Source: Marinobacter arenosus (GTDB lineage Bacteria; Pseudomonadota; Gammaproteobacteria; Pseudomonadales; Oleiphilaceae). From it: a DNA stretch of 64,000 bases. The notes under the pieces were generated by a model that saw only the letters and a program-made list of their open reading frames with translations, searched no databases and was not told where the DNA came from. Both the position numbers and the translations under genes were made by a program. The stretch covers positions 2,790,001 to 2,854,000 of the forward strand of contig NZ_JAHVAO010000001.1 in NCBI RefSeq assembly GCF_019264345.1, written 5' to 3'. Below, piece by piece: positions 20,166 through 29,455 of this stretch. Numbering within the stretch: position 1 is the first letter of the stretch; the number at the start of each line of letters is the position of its first letter.

Positions 20166-21407
20166 ATGTCCAAACGACTCTTTCCTCTGATAATTCTCGC
20201 CCTCGGCGTTGTTGGTTTCCTGCTTCTCAAAATGACCCGTCCGGAGCCGCCGGAGGTGAGTGCCACCGAGCGCAGTTGGCGGGTGACGGTCCAGGCCATT
20301 GAGCCTGGTACCCATACCCCGCTGCTGCCACTTTATGGCCAGGTGGTGGCGCCGGAGCAGTTGACGGTCACCGCGACGTTGGCCGGCCGCATCGAGGCGC
20401 GACCGGTGTCCGAGGGCGAGCGGGTCCGGGCGGGGGAGCTGCTGGTGGCCCTGGACGAGGCCGACATCGGGCCAGTGGTGGATCAGGCCGAGGCCCAGGT
20501 GGCGGATCTGCAGGCGCAACTACGGGCCGAGGACGTGCGCTACCGTAACGATCAGGCGGCCATTCGCAGTGAACGGGCTATTCGTGACAACGCCCGCCGC
20601 CAGCTTGAGCGTACCGAATCACTGGTGACCCGCAACCTGGCCTCAAGGGAGGATCTCGAAGCCGCTACCGATGCCCTGGCCCGGGCGGAATTGACGGTCA
20701 GTACGCGCCAGCGCGCTATTGAAGAGCACCCGGCCAGGTTGCAGAGCCTGGAGGCCAAACTGGCCCAGGCCGAGGCCAACCTGGCCTCAATCCGCCGGGA
20801 TGCCAGGCGGGCGCGCCTGGAGGCTCCGTTTGATGGCGTGGTCACCGACGTTCAGGTGGCGCCCGGGGATCAGGTTGCGCGTAACGAACCCCTGTTGTCG
20901 GTGTATCCGGATCGCGGGCTGGAATTGAGGGCCCGGGTGCCGGCCCAGTTCCGGGCGGAACTGCTGGCGGCCCTGGGCCGGGGCGAGACGCTGGTTGCCC
21001 ACAGCGAGTCGGGAAACCAGCGTTTCGAACTGGCGCGTTTTGCCGGTACGGCCGATCCGGCCGGGACCGAAGCCATCCTCACCCTGGCCGGTCCCGCGTC
21101 CGGCCTGCGGCCGGGGGAGCTGATCCCTGTGCTCCTGGAACGGCCGGCCCGCCCGGAGACCGTGGCCATCCCCTTCAGCGCCCTGTACGGTGCCGATGAC
21201 GTCTACCTGATGAACGGCGATGACCGGATGCAACGGGTGTCCGTGCAGCGCATCGGCGAAGCGCGGGCCAGCAACGGCGAGCGCCGGCTGGTGGTTGCCG
21301 GGGACGCCCTGACGCCCGGCGCGCGCCTGATCACCACCCATCTCCCGAATGCGGTCACGGGCCTGAAAGTGGAGCTGGCGGAGCGTCCGGGGGAGCCCTC
21401 GCCATGA
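20166..21407 (+). CDS. RND efflux periplasmic adaptor subunit (second pair)
   Basis: The 413-residue protein starts with one membrane anchor (LFPLIILALGVVGFLLL) rather than a cleaved signal. It has lipoyl-like halves around LAGRIEARPVSEGERVRAG and EAPFDGVVTDVQVAPGDQV, with a long coiled-coil hairpin between (about 105-215). I chose ATG 20166; an earlier in-frame start at 20040 lies antisense to the channel gene and has no ribosome site. It overlaps the following permease by four bases. It differs enough from the first adaptor in this window that the two pairs are not a recent duplication. Confidence 0.88.
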   Translation: MSKRLFPLIILALGVVGFLLLKMTRPEPPEVSATERSWRVTVQAIEPGTHTPLLPLYGQVVAPEQLTVTATLAGRIEARPVSEGERVRAGELLVALDEADIGPVVDQAEAQVADLQAQLRAEDVRYRNDQAAIRSERAIRDNARRQLERTESLVTRNLASREDLEAATDALARAELTVSTRQRAIEEHPARLQSLEAKLAQAEANLASIRRDARRARLEAPFDGVVTDVQVAPGDQVARNEPLLSVYPDRGLELRARVPAQFRAELLAALGRGETLVAHSESGNQRFELARFAGTADPAGTEAILTLAGPASGLRPGELIPVLLERPARPETVAIPFSALYGADDVYLMNGDDRMQRVSVQRIGEARASNGERRLVVAGDALTPGARLITTHLPNAVTGLKVELAERPGEPSP

Positions 21408-24400
21408 GGCGCAGGAAGGGCGTCATCGGTTTTTTTGTTCATCATCGGGTAGCCGCCAACCTGGTGATGCTTGTGATGATTCTCGGTGGCGTCCTGGCGC
21501 TGACCCGGATGAACATCCAGTTCTTTCCCACCTTTGCCCTGGACGTGGTCAGCGTTCAGGTGGTCTGGAGCGGGGCCTCGGCCGAGGATGTGGAACAGGG
21601 CATCACGGACCCGCTGGAGCAACGGCTGCGCAGCATCGACGGCCTGAAGAAGATGACGTCCACCTCGGCCCAGGGGATTTCCTCCATCACCCTGGAGTTC
21701 CACGAAGGCACCAATCCGATCCAGGCCCTGGACGATGTGGGCCAGCAGGTGGACGAATTCACCAACCTGCCGGCCGACGCCGAGGAGCCCCAGGTTACCC
21801 GCATTCAGCGCTACGAACCGGTGGCCCGGTTGCTGGTATACGGGGATGTGGACCGGAGTGAACTGCGGACCTTGAGTTACCGGTACGAGGACGAGCTGCT
21901 CGAGCGCGGGATTGACCGGGTGGCGATCACCGGTCTGCCGGAGCAACAGATCAGTATCGACGTGCCGGTGGAGCGCCTGGAATCCCTGGGCCTGTCCCTG
22001 GAACAGATCGCCGACCGTGTCGCCTCGGTCTCCCGGGATCTGCCGGCGGGCATGATGGCGCAACAGGACGCCACCCGGGAACTGCGAGCGGTGGAGCAGC
22101 GCCGGTCGCCCCAGGCGTTCGAGAGTGTGCCGGTGCTCAGTGGCGACCGGATCCAGTTGCGGCTCGGCGACATTGCCATTATCCGGCAGGAGGCGCGGGA
22201 CAATCAGGTCACCCTGACCCGAAACGGCCATCCGGCGGTGGAACTGCTGTTGCAGCGGGCTGAAAATGGCAACTCCCTGGCCGCGGCCCAGGTGCTTGAG
22301 CAGTGGCTGGAAGAGACCCGGCCCACCCTGCCGCCGTCCCTGAAACTGGAAGTGTACGACCAGACCTGGCAACTGCTGAACGACCGTATTTCGTTGCTGG
22401 TGACCAATGGCCTTGGCGGCCTGGTTCTGGTGGTGTGCCTGCTGTACCTGTTCTTGCCGGGACGGGTGGCCCTGTGGGTGGCGATTGGCATCCCAACCGC
22501 GTTTCTCGCCTCTATGGCGGTGCTCTGGGGCATTGGCGGCTCCATTAACATGATTTCCCTGTTCGCCCTGATCATGGCCCTGGGGGTGATCGTCGACGAT
22601 GCCATTGTGGTGGGCGAGGACGCGGATGCCCATGCGCGGATGGGCGAGGAATCCATCTATGCCTCCGAAGGCGCTGCCAAGCGCATGGTGTGGCCGGTGC
22701 TGGCGTCGTCGCTGACCACAGTGGCGGCGTTCATGCCCCTGCTGGTCGTGGGCGGGGTTATCGGGAATATCCTGGGCGACATCCCCACGGTGATGATCTG
22801 CGTCCTCGTGGCGTCCCTGCTGGAGTGCTTTATCGTTCTGCCTGCGCACCTGCGGCATGCCTTTGTCGTGCGGCCGGCAAAATCCGGGGCGGGCGAGGCA
22901 CGGTCGGCAGGCCCGAACCCGATTGCACGTCTGCGGGTCGGGTTCGAGCGCCGCTTCGATCATTTCCGTCAGGGCACCTTTCGACGGTTTTCGATGGTCA
23001 GCCTGCAACACCGCGGCATGACCCTGGCCGGCGCCCTGGCGCTGTCGCTGCTGACGGTGGGACTCCTGGTTGGCGGTCGCCTCGGCTTCAACTTCTTTCC
23101 GACGCCGGAGCCCTCGATCTTCTACGCCAACGCGAGCTTTGTCGCCGGTACCGACGAGGGGACCGTTGACCGCTTCCTGGCCGACATGCGCCGGACCCTG
23201 AACGACACCGAGAAGGCCCTCGGGGGCGATCTGATCCTGCACGCGGTGACGACCCGGGGTGCCACTCTGGGCGCCGAGGGCCGGTCCCGGAATGGCGATG
23301 AACTGGGGGCGATGATGATCGAGCTGGTCCCGTCGGACCAGCGCTCGGTCCGCAATCCGGAGTTCATCAACGAGTGGCGCAGTCGGCTGCGTCTGCCGGC
23401 CGGTCTGGATAACCTGAGCATCTCGGAGCGTCAGGCCGGCCCTCCGGGCCGGGACGTCAATGTCCGCCTGACCGGTAACGACGCCGAGAGCCTGAAAGCG
23501 GCCGCCGATGAGCTGTCCCAGGCATTGGGAACCCTGCCCGGCGTGCTGGATGTGGAAGATGACATGCCCTGGGGCCGTGAACAGCTGATTTACCAGGTCA
23601 GCCCCTATGGCGAGGCGCTCGGGCTGACCACGGCAGACCTGGGCCGGCAGTTGCGGGCCGCCTTCGACGGCCGCATCGCCCAAATCTATCAGGACGGCCG
23701 GGACGAGGTGGAAGTCCGGGTGCAATTGCCGCGATACCAGCGGCAGCGCCTGTCCACCCTGTCCCAGATGACGGTCCGGGTGTCCGACGGCCGTTTCGTG
23801 CCGTTGTCGCAAGTCATGAACCTGGACCACCGCCAGGGCTTTCAGGCGTTGCGACACGCGGACGGCAAGCTGTCCGTGGAAGTCACCTCCGGGCTCAACA
23901 CCCGGGTCAGCACCACCGACCAGATCCTGGACAGCCTGCAGGCCGCGGCACTGCCCGACATCGCCAGCCGCTTCAATGTCCGCTACAGCTTTGAGGGCCG
24001 GGCCGCCGACCAGCGGGAGACCCTGGCCGACATGCGGACCGGGCTGATGATCGGTCTCGGCTTGATGTACGTGGTACTGGCCTGGGTGTTTGCGTCCTGG
24101 AGCCTGCCGCTGATCGTGATGGCCATCATTCCATTCGCCCTCGTGGGCGCCTTGCTGGGCCACTGGCTGATGGGGCTTCAGCTCACCATCCTTTCGCTGT
24201 TTGGTCTGTTCGGTCTGTCGGGGATTGTGGTCAATAACGCGATCATTCTCGTAGCCTTCTACAACCAGCAGCGGCAAAAGGGCCTGGGCATAACCGAGGC
24301 CCTGAACGAAGCGGCGGTGCAGCGGGTCCGGGCGGTACTGCTGACCTCACTAACCACCATCGGGGGGCTGCTACCCCTGTTGTTCGAAACGTCGTTGCAG

Positions 24401-24568
24401 GCACAGTTCCTGATCCCCATGGCGACCTCAATTGCCTTCGGGCTGGGTCTGTCGACGTTCCTGGTGCTGCTGGTGATACCGGCGCTGTTGTCCTGGATGG
24501 AACAGTTCCGGGAATGGCGGGCGCAGCGTCATGGCGAAACCGTGACGCCGCTTGGGGCGGATGAATAG
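21404..24568 (+). CDS. RND efflux permease (second pair)
   Basis: The 1054-residue pump has 12 predicted helices and two large periplasmic loops. Proton-carrying Asp398-Asp399 occur in helix 4 (VIVDDAIVVGED). The N-terminus (FVHHRVAANLVMLVMILGG) is typical of the branch annotated as multidrug or lipid-type RND. An ABC ATPase gene starts close behind, so the RND pair, ABC genes and AttH-like lipoprotein may be one transcript. No outer membrane factor is present nearby. Substrate unknown. Confidence 0.9.
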   Translation: MRRRKGVIGFFVHHRVAANLVMLVMILGGVLALTRMNIQFFPTFALDVVSVQVVWSGASAEDVEQGITDPLEQRLRSIDGLKKMTSTSAQGISSITLEFHEGTNPIQALDDVGQQVDEFTNLPADAEEPQVTRIQRYEPVARLLVYGDVDRSELRTLSYRYEDELLERGIDRVAITGLPEQQISIDVPVERLESLGLSLEQIADRVASVSRDLPAGMMAQQDATRELRAVEQRRSPQAFESVPVLSGDRIQLRLGDIAIIRQEARDNQVTLTRNGHPAVELLLQRAENGNSLAAAQVLEQWLEETRPTLPPSLKLEVYDQTWQLLNDRISLLVTNGLGGLVLVVCLLYLFLPGRVALWVAIGIPTAFLASMAVLWGIGGSINMISLFALIMALGVIVDDAIVVGEDADAHARMGEESIYASEGAAKRMVWPVLASSLTTVAAFMPLLVVGGVIGNILGDIPTVMICVLVASLLECFIVLPAHLRHAFVVRPAKSGAGEARSAGPNPIARLRVGFERRFDHFRQGTFRRFSMVSLQHRGMTLAGALALSLLTVGLLVGGRLGFNFFPTPEPSIFYANASFVAGTDEGTVDRFLADMRRTLNDTEKALGGDLILHAVTTRGATLGAEGRSRNGDELGAMMIELVPSDQRSVRNPEFINEWRSRLRLPAGLDNLSISERQAGPPGRDVNVRLTGNDAESLKAAADELSQALGTLPGVLDVEDDMPWGREQLIYQVSPYGEALGLTTADLGRQLRAAFDGRIAQIYQDGRDEVEVRVQLPRYQRQRLSTLSQMTVRVSDGRFVPLSQVMNLDHRQGFQALRHADGKLSVEVTSGLNTRVSTTDQILDSLQAAALPDIASRFNVRYSFEGRAADQRETLADMRTGLMIGLGLMYVVLAWVFASWSLPLIVMAIIPFALVGALLGHWLMGLQLTILSLFGLFGLSGIVVNNAIILVAFYNQQRQKGLGITEALNEAAVQRVRAVLLTSLTTIGGLLPLLFETSLQAQFLIPMATSIAFGLGLSTFLVLLVIPALLSWMEQFREWRAQRHGETVTPLGADE

Positions 24569-24581
24569 GAACGGAGCAGGC

Positions 24582-25265
24582 ATGCACGAGGAACTGGTAC
24601 GGGTTCGTGGTCTGGCCAAGCGCTTCGACAGTGGCACCGAACAGGTGCCGGTGTTGTCGGGCATCGATCTGACGCTGGGCGGCGGCGAGTCCCTGGCCGT
24701 CATGGGGCGGTCGGGCTCCGGCAAGAGCACCCTGCTGAACCTGTTGTGTGGACTTGAGTACCCGGACGCCGGCGTGATTTCCATCTGCGGCAACACCTTT
24801 GATCGCCGGCACCCCGACGACCGGCATGGAGGGTCCCAGCGCTGGGCGGCCCTTCGGCGGCAACGAATCGGCGTGGTGTTCCAGGAGGCCAACCTGATGC
24901 CCGCCCTGTCCCTGCTCGACAATGTTCGCTTGCGGGCCAGACTGGCCGGCCGGGATCGGGACGTTTGCCAGGCCTGGCTCGACCGCCTCGGTATCGGCCA
25001 GCTCGCGGAGCGATTCCCGGACCAGGTGTCCGGAGGCCAAAGGCAGCGGGCCGCCCTCGCCATGGTGTTTGCCATGAAGCCGGCCCTGATTCTGGCGGAC
25101 GAACCCACCGGCAGCCTGGATCGGCACACCGCGGATGAGGTGGCCGATGAACTGTTTCGGCTACGCTCTGACAGCGGCTGCGCCCTGATCCTGGCCACCC
25201 ACGATGCCGAACTGGCGGCCCGGTGCGACCAGCGGCTCGACCTGGCACACACGGCTCCGGCATAG
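24582..25265 (+). CDS. ABC transporter ATPase, LolD/MacB type
   Basis: The 227-residue protein has Walker A GRSGSGKST, the signature VSGGQRQRAA, Walker B LILADEPTGS and a switch histidine (LATHDAELA). It is of the LolD/MacB group that powers FtsX-type permeases. I chose ATG 24582 with GGAG five bases before it; an alternative ATG 24561 would overlap the stop of the RND permease gene by eight bases. The permease gene follows four bases after its stop. Confidence 0.88.
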   Translation: MHEELVRVRGLAKRFDSGTEQVPVLSGIDLTLGGGESLAVMGRSGSGKSTLLNLLCGLEYPDAGVISICGNTFDRRHPDDRHGGSQRWAALRRQRIGVVFQEANLMPALSLLDNVRLRARLAGRDRDVCQAWLDRLGIGQLAERFPDQVSGGQRQRAALAMVFAMKPALILADEPTGSLDRHTADEVADELFRLRSDSGCALILATHDAELAARCDQRLDLAHTAPA

Positions 25266-25269
25266 GGCC

Positions 25270-27549
25270 ATGACACTGCTTCCGGCCCTGTTCAGTCACT
25301 ATCGGCGCCATCCCCTTCAGCTGCTGGCCCTGGCGCTGATGATTGTCGTGGCCACCGCCCTGTGGACCGGCGTCAGCCACCTGACCAGTCAGGCCCGGAC
25401 CAGTCTCGGTCAGAGCGAACGGGCCGTGGTTGAACGGGACCAAGTGGAGCGCACGGATGGCCAGCCGATAACCGTGTCGGATTTCGTGTTACTGCGCCGG
25501 TCTGGCCACTGTGTCATGCCCTGGCTGGAAGTGGAGCGCCCCGGAGTGGCTGGCCGGGTGGTGGGGATCGATCCGCTGGCGGCCAGTTGCTTTGCCGGAC
25601 CGGAGGCGCAGGACGGTGCCTGGGACCAACCCCTGGATGGCCGTCCCTTTCTCGACATCGAAGAGGCCGTTGCCCTCGCGGACGAATCCGGGAGCAGTCG
25701 GTCAACCCTCTCTCTGCTGGTGGCAGACGCCAGCGCCGACTTGCCGGCGGCCTACCGGGTGACCCCCTTCTCCCTCGGACCCGAGACCGGGGAGCTGGGC
25801 GCCAGTTTCCTGCTGAACCTCGATGCCCTTGCCGTCCTGGTGCTCCTGATTACCGCCCTGCTGTTGCGCAGCGTGTATCAGCTCGGCCTGGCCCAGCGCC
25901 GGGAAAGTTTTGCCCTGTTGCGCCGGTTCGGGGTGCCCCCGGCGGCCGTCCAGCGGGCGCTGATGCTGGAAATTGTATTGCTGGCGGCGTTGTGTGTGGT
26001 TCCGGGTGTGGCGCTGGGCAGGCTGTTGGCGGGCGCCCTGGGCGGTGGCTTTGGCCAGGCCCTGGACAACCTGTTCGATGTGCCGCTCTATGCCGGTCAG
26101 GGGGCGGGCTGGTTCAAGCCCGCACTGACCATGGTGGCGGTGGTGGCCGGCGTTTGCCTTGTGGACCAGCTCCGGCCGGCCTGGCGATCGGTGTTCACCG
26201 CCGCTGCCGGCCAACGCCCCAAGCTGGCGCTGGTGACCCTGCTGGCCGGACTGGCACTGGCTTTCGTTTCCCCCTGGCTGGGGTTGACCTTCGTCGCCAT
26301 CGCCCTGGTGTTTGCCGGGACCGGCCTTCTCGCGCCTGGATTGATTGGCGGGCTGGCCCGTCACTGGGCCCGGGGGGCGGAAGACCCGCTCAGCCGCTGG
26401 CAGTGGTCAGAGCTCGGGGTGTTGGCCCGGCGGCTGGCCTTGCCACTGGTGGCGTTGCAGTTTGCCCTGGCCATGGTGCTGGCGGTTCAGGCATTGGTGA
26501 CCGTGTTTGAGGCCACCTTCGACGACTGGCTCTCCCAGCGGCTGGCAGCGGCGTATTTCATCGAGGTGCCGGCCGGGGCGGACACCAAGGCCGCCGCGGA
26601 CTGGTTGGCGTCGGAATCGCCAATCGCCGGCAGCGGTCAGTGGCACCGGGTGGTTCGCGGTGCTGCCACGCTACCAGCCGCGGCGTCAGCCCCGGAGCAG
26701 GCTGTGGATCTGTTCGCCCTGGCCCCGGTCAGCACCATGCTGACGGCCTGGCGCTTTCAGGCGGCAACGGACGAACCCTGGCTGCAGTTCGCCGAGGGCC
26801 GGGGGGTGATGGTCAATGAACAGCTGGCCCGGCGCCGACACCTGTCGGTCGGGGACACGCTGACAGTCATCCTGTCTGGCCAGTCGCAGACCTTACCGGT
26901 GCTGGCCATTTACCCGGATTACGGGCGTCCCGCCGGGGAGGTTCTGGTGAATGCCGAACATCTGCCGACCTCGTTTACGCCCGAATTCGAAAGCGTTTCC
27001 GTGAGTCCGGGGGCGGTCGACCTGGACCGCGTGACCTCCGGGCTGAAACGCCTCTGGCAGGTGGAGGCGCTGACGGTCCGGGATAACGCCCGGGTACGGG
27101 CCCTGGCGGATGCCGTGTTCGATCAGACGTTCCTGCTGACCCGGGCCATGACGGTCGTGACCCTGGTCCTGGCCGCCACGTCGCTGCTGATCATGGGGTG
27201 GGTGTTTTTTACCACCCGGGTCTGGTACTACCGGTTGCTGGCGGTGTGGGGGATGGGCCAGCGTGAGGTGGCCGGGCAACTGGTTCGGCTTTCCGTCACC
27301 CTGACCATGAGCATTGCCGCACTGGCCCTGCCCCTCGGTGTCTGGCTGACCTGGGCCCTGGTGCATCGCATCAATCCGCTGGCGTTTGGCTGGTCCCTGC
27401 CCATGGCCGTGTACCCGGAATTCTGGCTTGAGCTGGCCGGGCTCAGCCTGGTGATCGGGCTCAGTATCGCCGTCCTCATGCGTCGTCAGCTTATTCAGCC
27501 GGCAGCAGTGCCGGTGTCTGCCAATGCCAGGTCCGGAGGCGAGCGATGA
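25270..27549 (+). CDS. FtsX-type ABC permease (two FtsX repeats)
   Basis: The 759-residue membrane protein has an N-terminal helix (about 17-37), a periplasmic domain, about seven more helices in the middle (about 190-430), a second periplasmic domain and three C-terminal helices. This is the double FtsX (DUF214) layout of LolC/E-like or MacB-like permeases that extract or move lipids, lipoproteins or peptides rather than import solutes. It pairs with the ABC ATPase before it and overlaps the AttH-like lipoprotein gene by four bases. ATG 25270 is used; an earlier start would run into the ATPase gene. Confidence 0.85.
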   Translation: MTLLPALFSHYRRHPLQLLALALMIVVATALWTGVSHLTSQARTSLGQSERAVVERDQVERTDGQPITVSDFVLLRRSGHCVMPWLEVERPGVAGRVVGIDPLAASCFAGPEAQDGAWDQPLDGRPFLDIEEAVALADESGSSRSTLSLLVADASADLPAAYRVTPFSLGPETGELGASFLLNLDALAVLVLLITALLLRSVYQLGLAQRRESFALLRRFGVPPAAVQRALMLEIVLLAALCVVPGVALGRLLAGALGGGFGQALDNLFDVPLYAGQGAGWFKPALTMVAVVAGVCLVDQLRPAWRSVFTAAAGQRPKLALVTLLAGLALAFVSPWLGLTFVAIALVFAGTGLLAPGLIGGLARHWARGAEDPLSRWQWSELGVLARRLALPLVALQFALAMVLAVQALVTVFEATFDDWLSQRLAAAYFIEVPAGADTKAAADWLASESPIAGSGQWHRVVRGAATLPAAASAPEQAVDLFALAPVSTMLTAWRFQAATDEPWLQFAEGRGVMVNEQLARRRHLSVGDTLTVILSGQSQTLPVLAIYPDYGRPAGEVLVNAEHLPTSFTPEFESVSVSPGAVDLDRVTSGLKRLWQVEALTVRDNARVRALADAVFDQTFLLTRAMTVVTLVLAATSLLIMGWVFFTTRVWYYRLLAVWGMGQREVAGQLVRLSVTLTMSIAALALPLGVWLTWALVHRINPLAFGWSLPMAVYPEFWLELAGLSLVIGLSIAVLMRRQLIQPAAVPVSANARSGGER

Positions 27550-28628
27550 AACCTTTACTTGCCTTTGCGATGTTGCTGCTATCCATGGCGGGCTGTTCCC
27601 GCGAGCCGGACGACGCGGGCTTCGCCGGGCTGGCGGAAACCGGCCAGGGCGAGGCGACGGTACCCTTTCTCCAACCCGGTCCGGGAGACCGCCTGTCCTT
27701 CCCGGAGGACCTCGGGCCCCACCCACAGCACCGGATCGAATGGTGGTACCTGACGGCCAACGTGGAAACCGACGGGGGTGAGCCCCTGGGCCTCCAGTGG
27801 ACCCAGTTCCGCCAGGCGCTGATGCCACGGCCATCGACCCAGGACCCGCCGCCCCCGTCCCGCTGGCCGCTGCAGTCGGCCTGGATGGCCCATGGTGCCG
27901 TCAGTTGGGCTGGGCAGCACTGGTTTGCCGAGAAGCTGGCCCGGGGCGATATCGGCCATGCCGGGGCCACAGCAAGCCCGTTCGAGGTCTGGCTGGATGA
28001 CTGGCAATTGACCCGTGAGGACGATCAGGTGTGGCGCCTGCAGGTACCGGCCGCGCAGTGGTCCTACGATCTGACCTTACGGCTGGATGGCGAGCCCGTG
28101 GCCCACGGCGAGCAGGGTTTCAGTGCCAAGTCGGCCAGTGGCGAGGGATCGATGTACTTCAGCCTCGTGGATATTGCGATCGAAGGCACGGTGACCATCG
28201 ATGGCCGGGTTCTGTCGGTCCGTGGCCGGGGCTGGTTCGACCGGGAATGGAGCAGCCAGTTGCTGAAAACCGGGCAGCAGGGTTGGGACTGGTTTGCCCT
28301 GCATCTGGATTCCGGCGACAAGCTGATGGCCTTCCGGCTGCGGGAGGAGGATGGCGAGTTTGTCTCCGGCACCTGGATCCCGGCCGACGGGAAACCCGTG
28401 GCGCTGGCGGCCGACGATCTGGTCCTGACACCCGACAACCTGAGGGGAGATACGCCCACCCGGTGGCGGCTGCAGGTGCCCGACTACCGGGTGGATCTGG
28501 ACGTGGCGGCCCCGCCCGGCGATTACCGGAACCGAGGGCAGTATCCCTACTGGGAGAGCCCGGTGAGTGTCACGGGCAGCCACTCCGGCGACGGTTACAT
28601 GGAACTGACGGGGTACGGTGGGGAGTAA
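27546..28628 (+). CDS. AttH/CrtC-like lipoprotein (lipocalin-like)
   Basis: The 360-residue protein has a short lipoprotein signal ending in SMAGC with lipidation at Cys17. The mature part looks like the AttH/CrtC double lipocalin-like fold: HRIEWWYLTANVE near 60-72 and GRGWFDREWSSQLL near 225-240 are characteristic. Although relatives are named carotenoid hydratase, no carotenoid genes are here. In many proteobacteria this gene follows an ABC ATPase and FtsX permease, as it does here with a four-base overlap, so it probably binds or processes a hydrophobic ligand moved by that transporter. Its 3' end overlaps the convergent Anbu gene by 34 bases. Confidence 0.82.
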   Translation: MKPLLAFAMLLLSMAGCSREPDDAGFAGLAETGQGEATVPFLQPGPGDRLSFPEDLGPHPQHRIEWWYLTANVETDGGEPLGLQWTQFRQALMPRPSTQDPPPPSRWPLQSAWMAHGAVSWAGQHWFAEKLARGDIGHAGATASPFEVWLDDWQLTREDDQVWRLQVPAAQWSYDLTLRLDGEPVAHGEQGFSAKSASGEGSMYFSLVDIAIEGTVTIDGRVLSVRGRGWFDREWSSQLLKTGQQGWDWFALHLDSGDKLMAFRLREEDGEFVSGTWIPADGKPVALAADDLVLTPDNLRGDTPTRWRLQVPDYRVDLDVAAPPGDYRNRGQYPYWESPVSVTGSHSGDGYMELTGYGGE

Positions 28629-29359
28629 TCCGTCTGGCTCAGTGCCGGCGGCTCCAGACTGACGAACAGGTCCTGAATGCCCTGGTGCCATTGCTGCCTG
28701 AGGGTGTCGAAGTACTCGCAGTGTTCTTCGACCTGTTCGATCAGGCAGGGCTTGAGAGCGTCCTTTTTATAAATGGCGATATCCAGCGGCATCCCCACCG
28801 ACAGGTTGCTCTTCATGGTGGAATCAAAGGAGATCAACGCGCACTGGTAGGCCCGGTCCAGGGGGGTGCGGAAATTGATGACCCGATCCAGGATGGGCTT
28901 GCCATACTTGGACTCGCCAATCTGGAAGTAGGGCGTCTCTTCGGTCGCCTCGATGAAATTACCTTCCGGGTAGATGTTGAACAGGCGGGGCTCCTCGCCT
29001 CGAATCTGGCCGCCCAGGATCAGCGAGCAACTGAAATCCACGTGGCTTTGCTTGCCGTCCGGGTTGTCCCGTCGAATCACTTCGCGCATGGTCTGGCCGA
29101 CGAGTTCGGCGGACTCGAACATGGAGGCCGTGTTCAGCACGTTCGCCGCATCGGTGCCGGCGCGGCGTTCCAGAAGGCTGATCACGCTCTGGCTGGTGGC
29201 GAGGTTGCCGGCGGACAACAGGACCAGTTGGCGTTCACCCGGCTGCTCGAACACGTGCATCTTGCGGAAGGTGGAAATCTGGTCAAAGCCGGCGTTGGTC
29301 CGGGAGTCCGATGCGAACACCAGCCCGTCGGCCAGGCGCATCGCTACGCAATAGGTCAT
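28595..29359 (-). CDS. anbu: Anbu-type proteasome-like peptidase
   Basis: The 254-residue protein starts MTYCVAMRLADGLVFASDSR. After removal of Met, Thr2 would be the N-terminal nucleophile of an Ntn hydrolase, as in proteasome beta subunits and HslV. Length and sequence style fit Anbu (COG3484), the ancestral beta-like peptidase. The start at 29359 is fixed by AGGAGG six bases before it and by the need for Thr2; a longer frame to 29410 would bury that residue. Upstream on the same strand lie transglutaminase, alpha-E and ATP-grasp genes, the known Anbu neighbourhood. The physiological substrate is unknown. Confidence 0.88.
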   Translation of the reverse strand: MTYCVAMRLADGLVFASDSRTNAGFDQISTFRKMHVFEQPGERQLVLLSAGNLATSQSVISLLERRAGTDAANVLNTASMFESAELVGQTMREVIRRDNPDGKQSHVDFSCSLILGGQIRGEEPRLFNIYPEGNFIEATEETPYFQIGESKYGKPILDRVINFRTPLDRAYQCALISFDSTMKSNLSVGMPLDIAIYKKDALKPCLIEQVEEHCEYFDTLRQQWHQGIQDLFVSLEPPALSQTDYSPPYPVSSM

Positions 29360-29455
29360 GAAGCCCTCCTGATAAGGCCCTTCTTCAGCAGCGTAGTCTA
29401 ATCTCAACATTCGGCCATGTGTGAGTGCTTTCTTGTCGCATTGTTGAGTTTTTTG

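Noticed and set aside
21203..24277. Long open frame (1024 codons) on the minus strand
   Set aside because: It is antisense to an RND permease with clear motifs, has His/Gln/Gly-rich composition typical of reversed GC-rich coding DNA, and has no ribosome site.
27546..28628. Carotenoid 1,2-hydratase acting in pigment synthesis
   Set aside because: The protein is a lipoprotein within an ABC/FtsX operon and no crt genes are near; AttH-like role is more likely.
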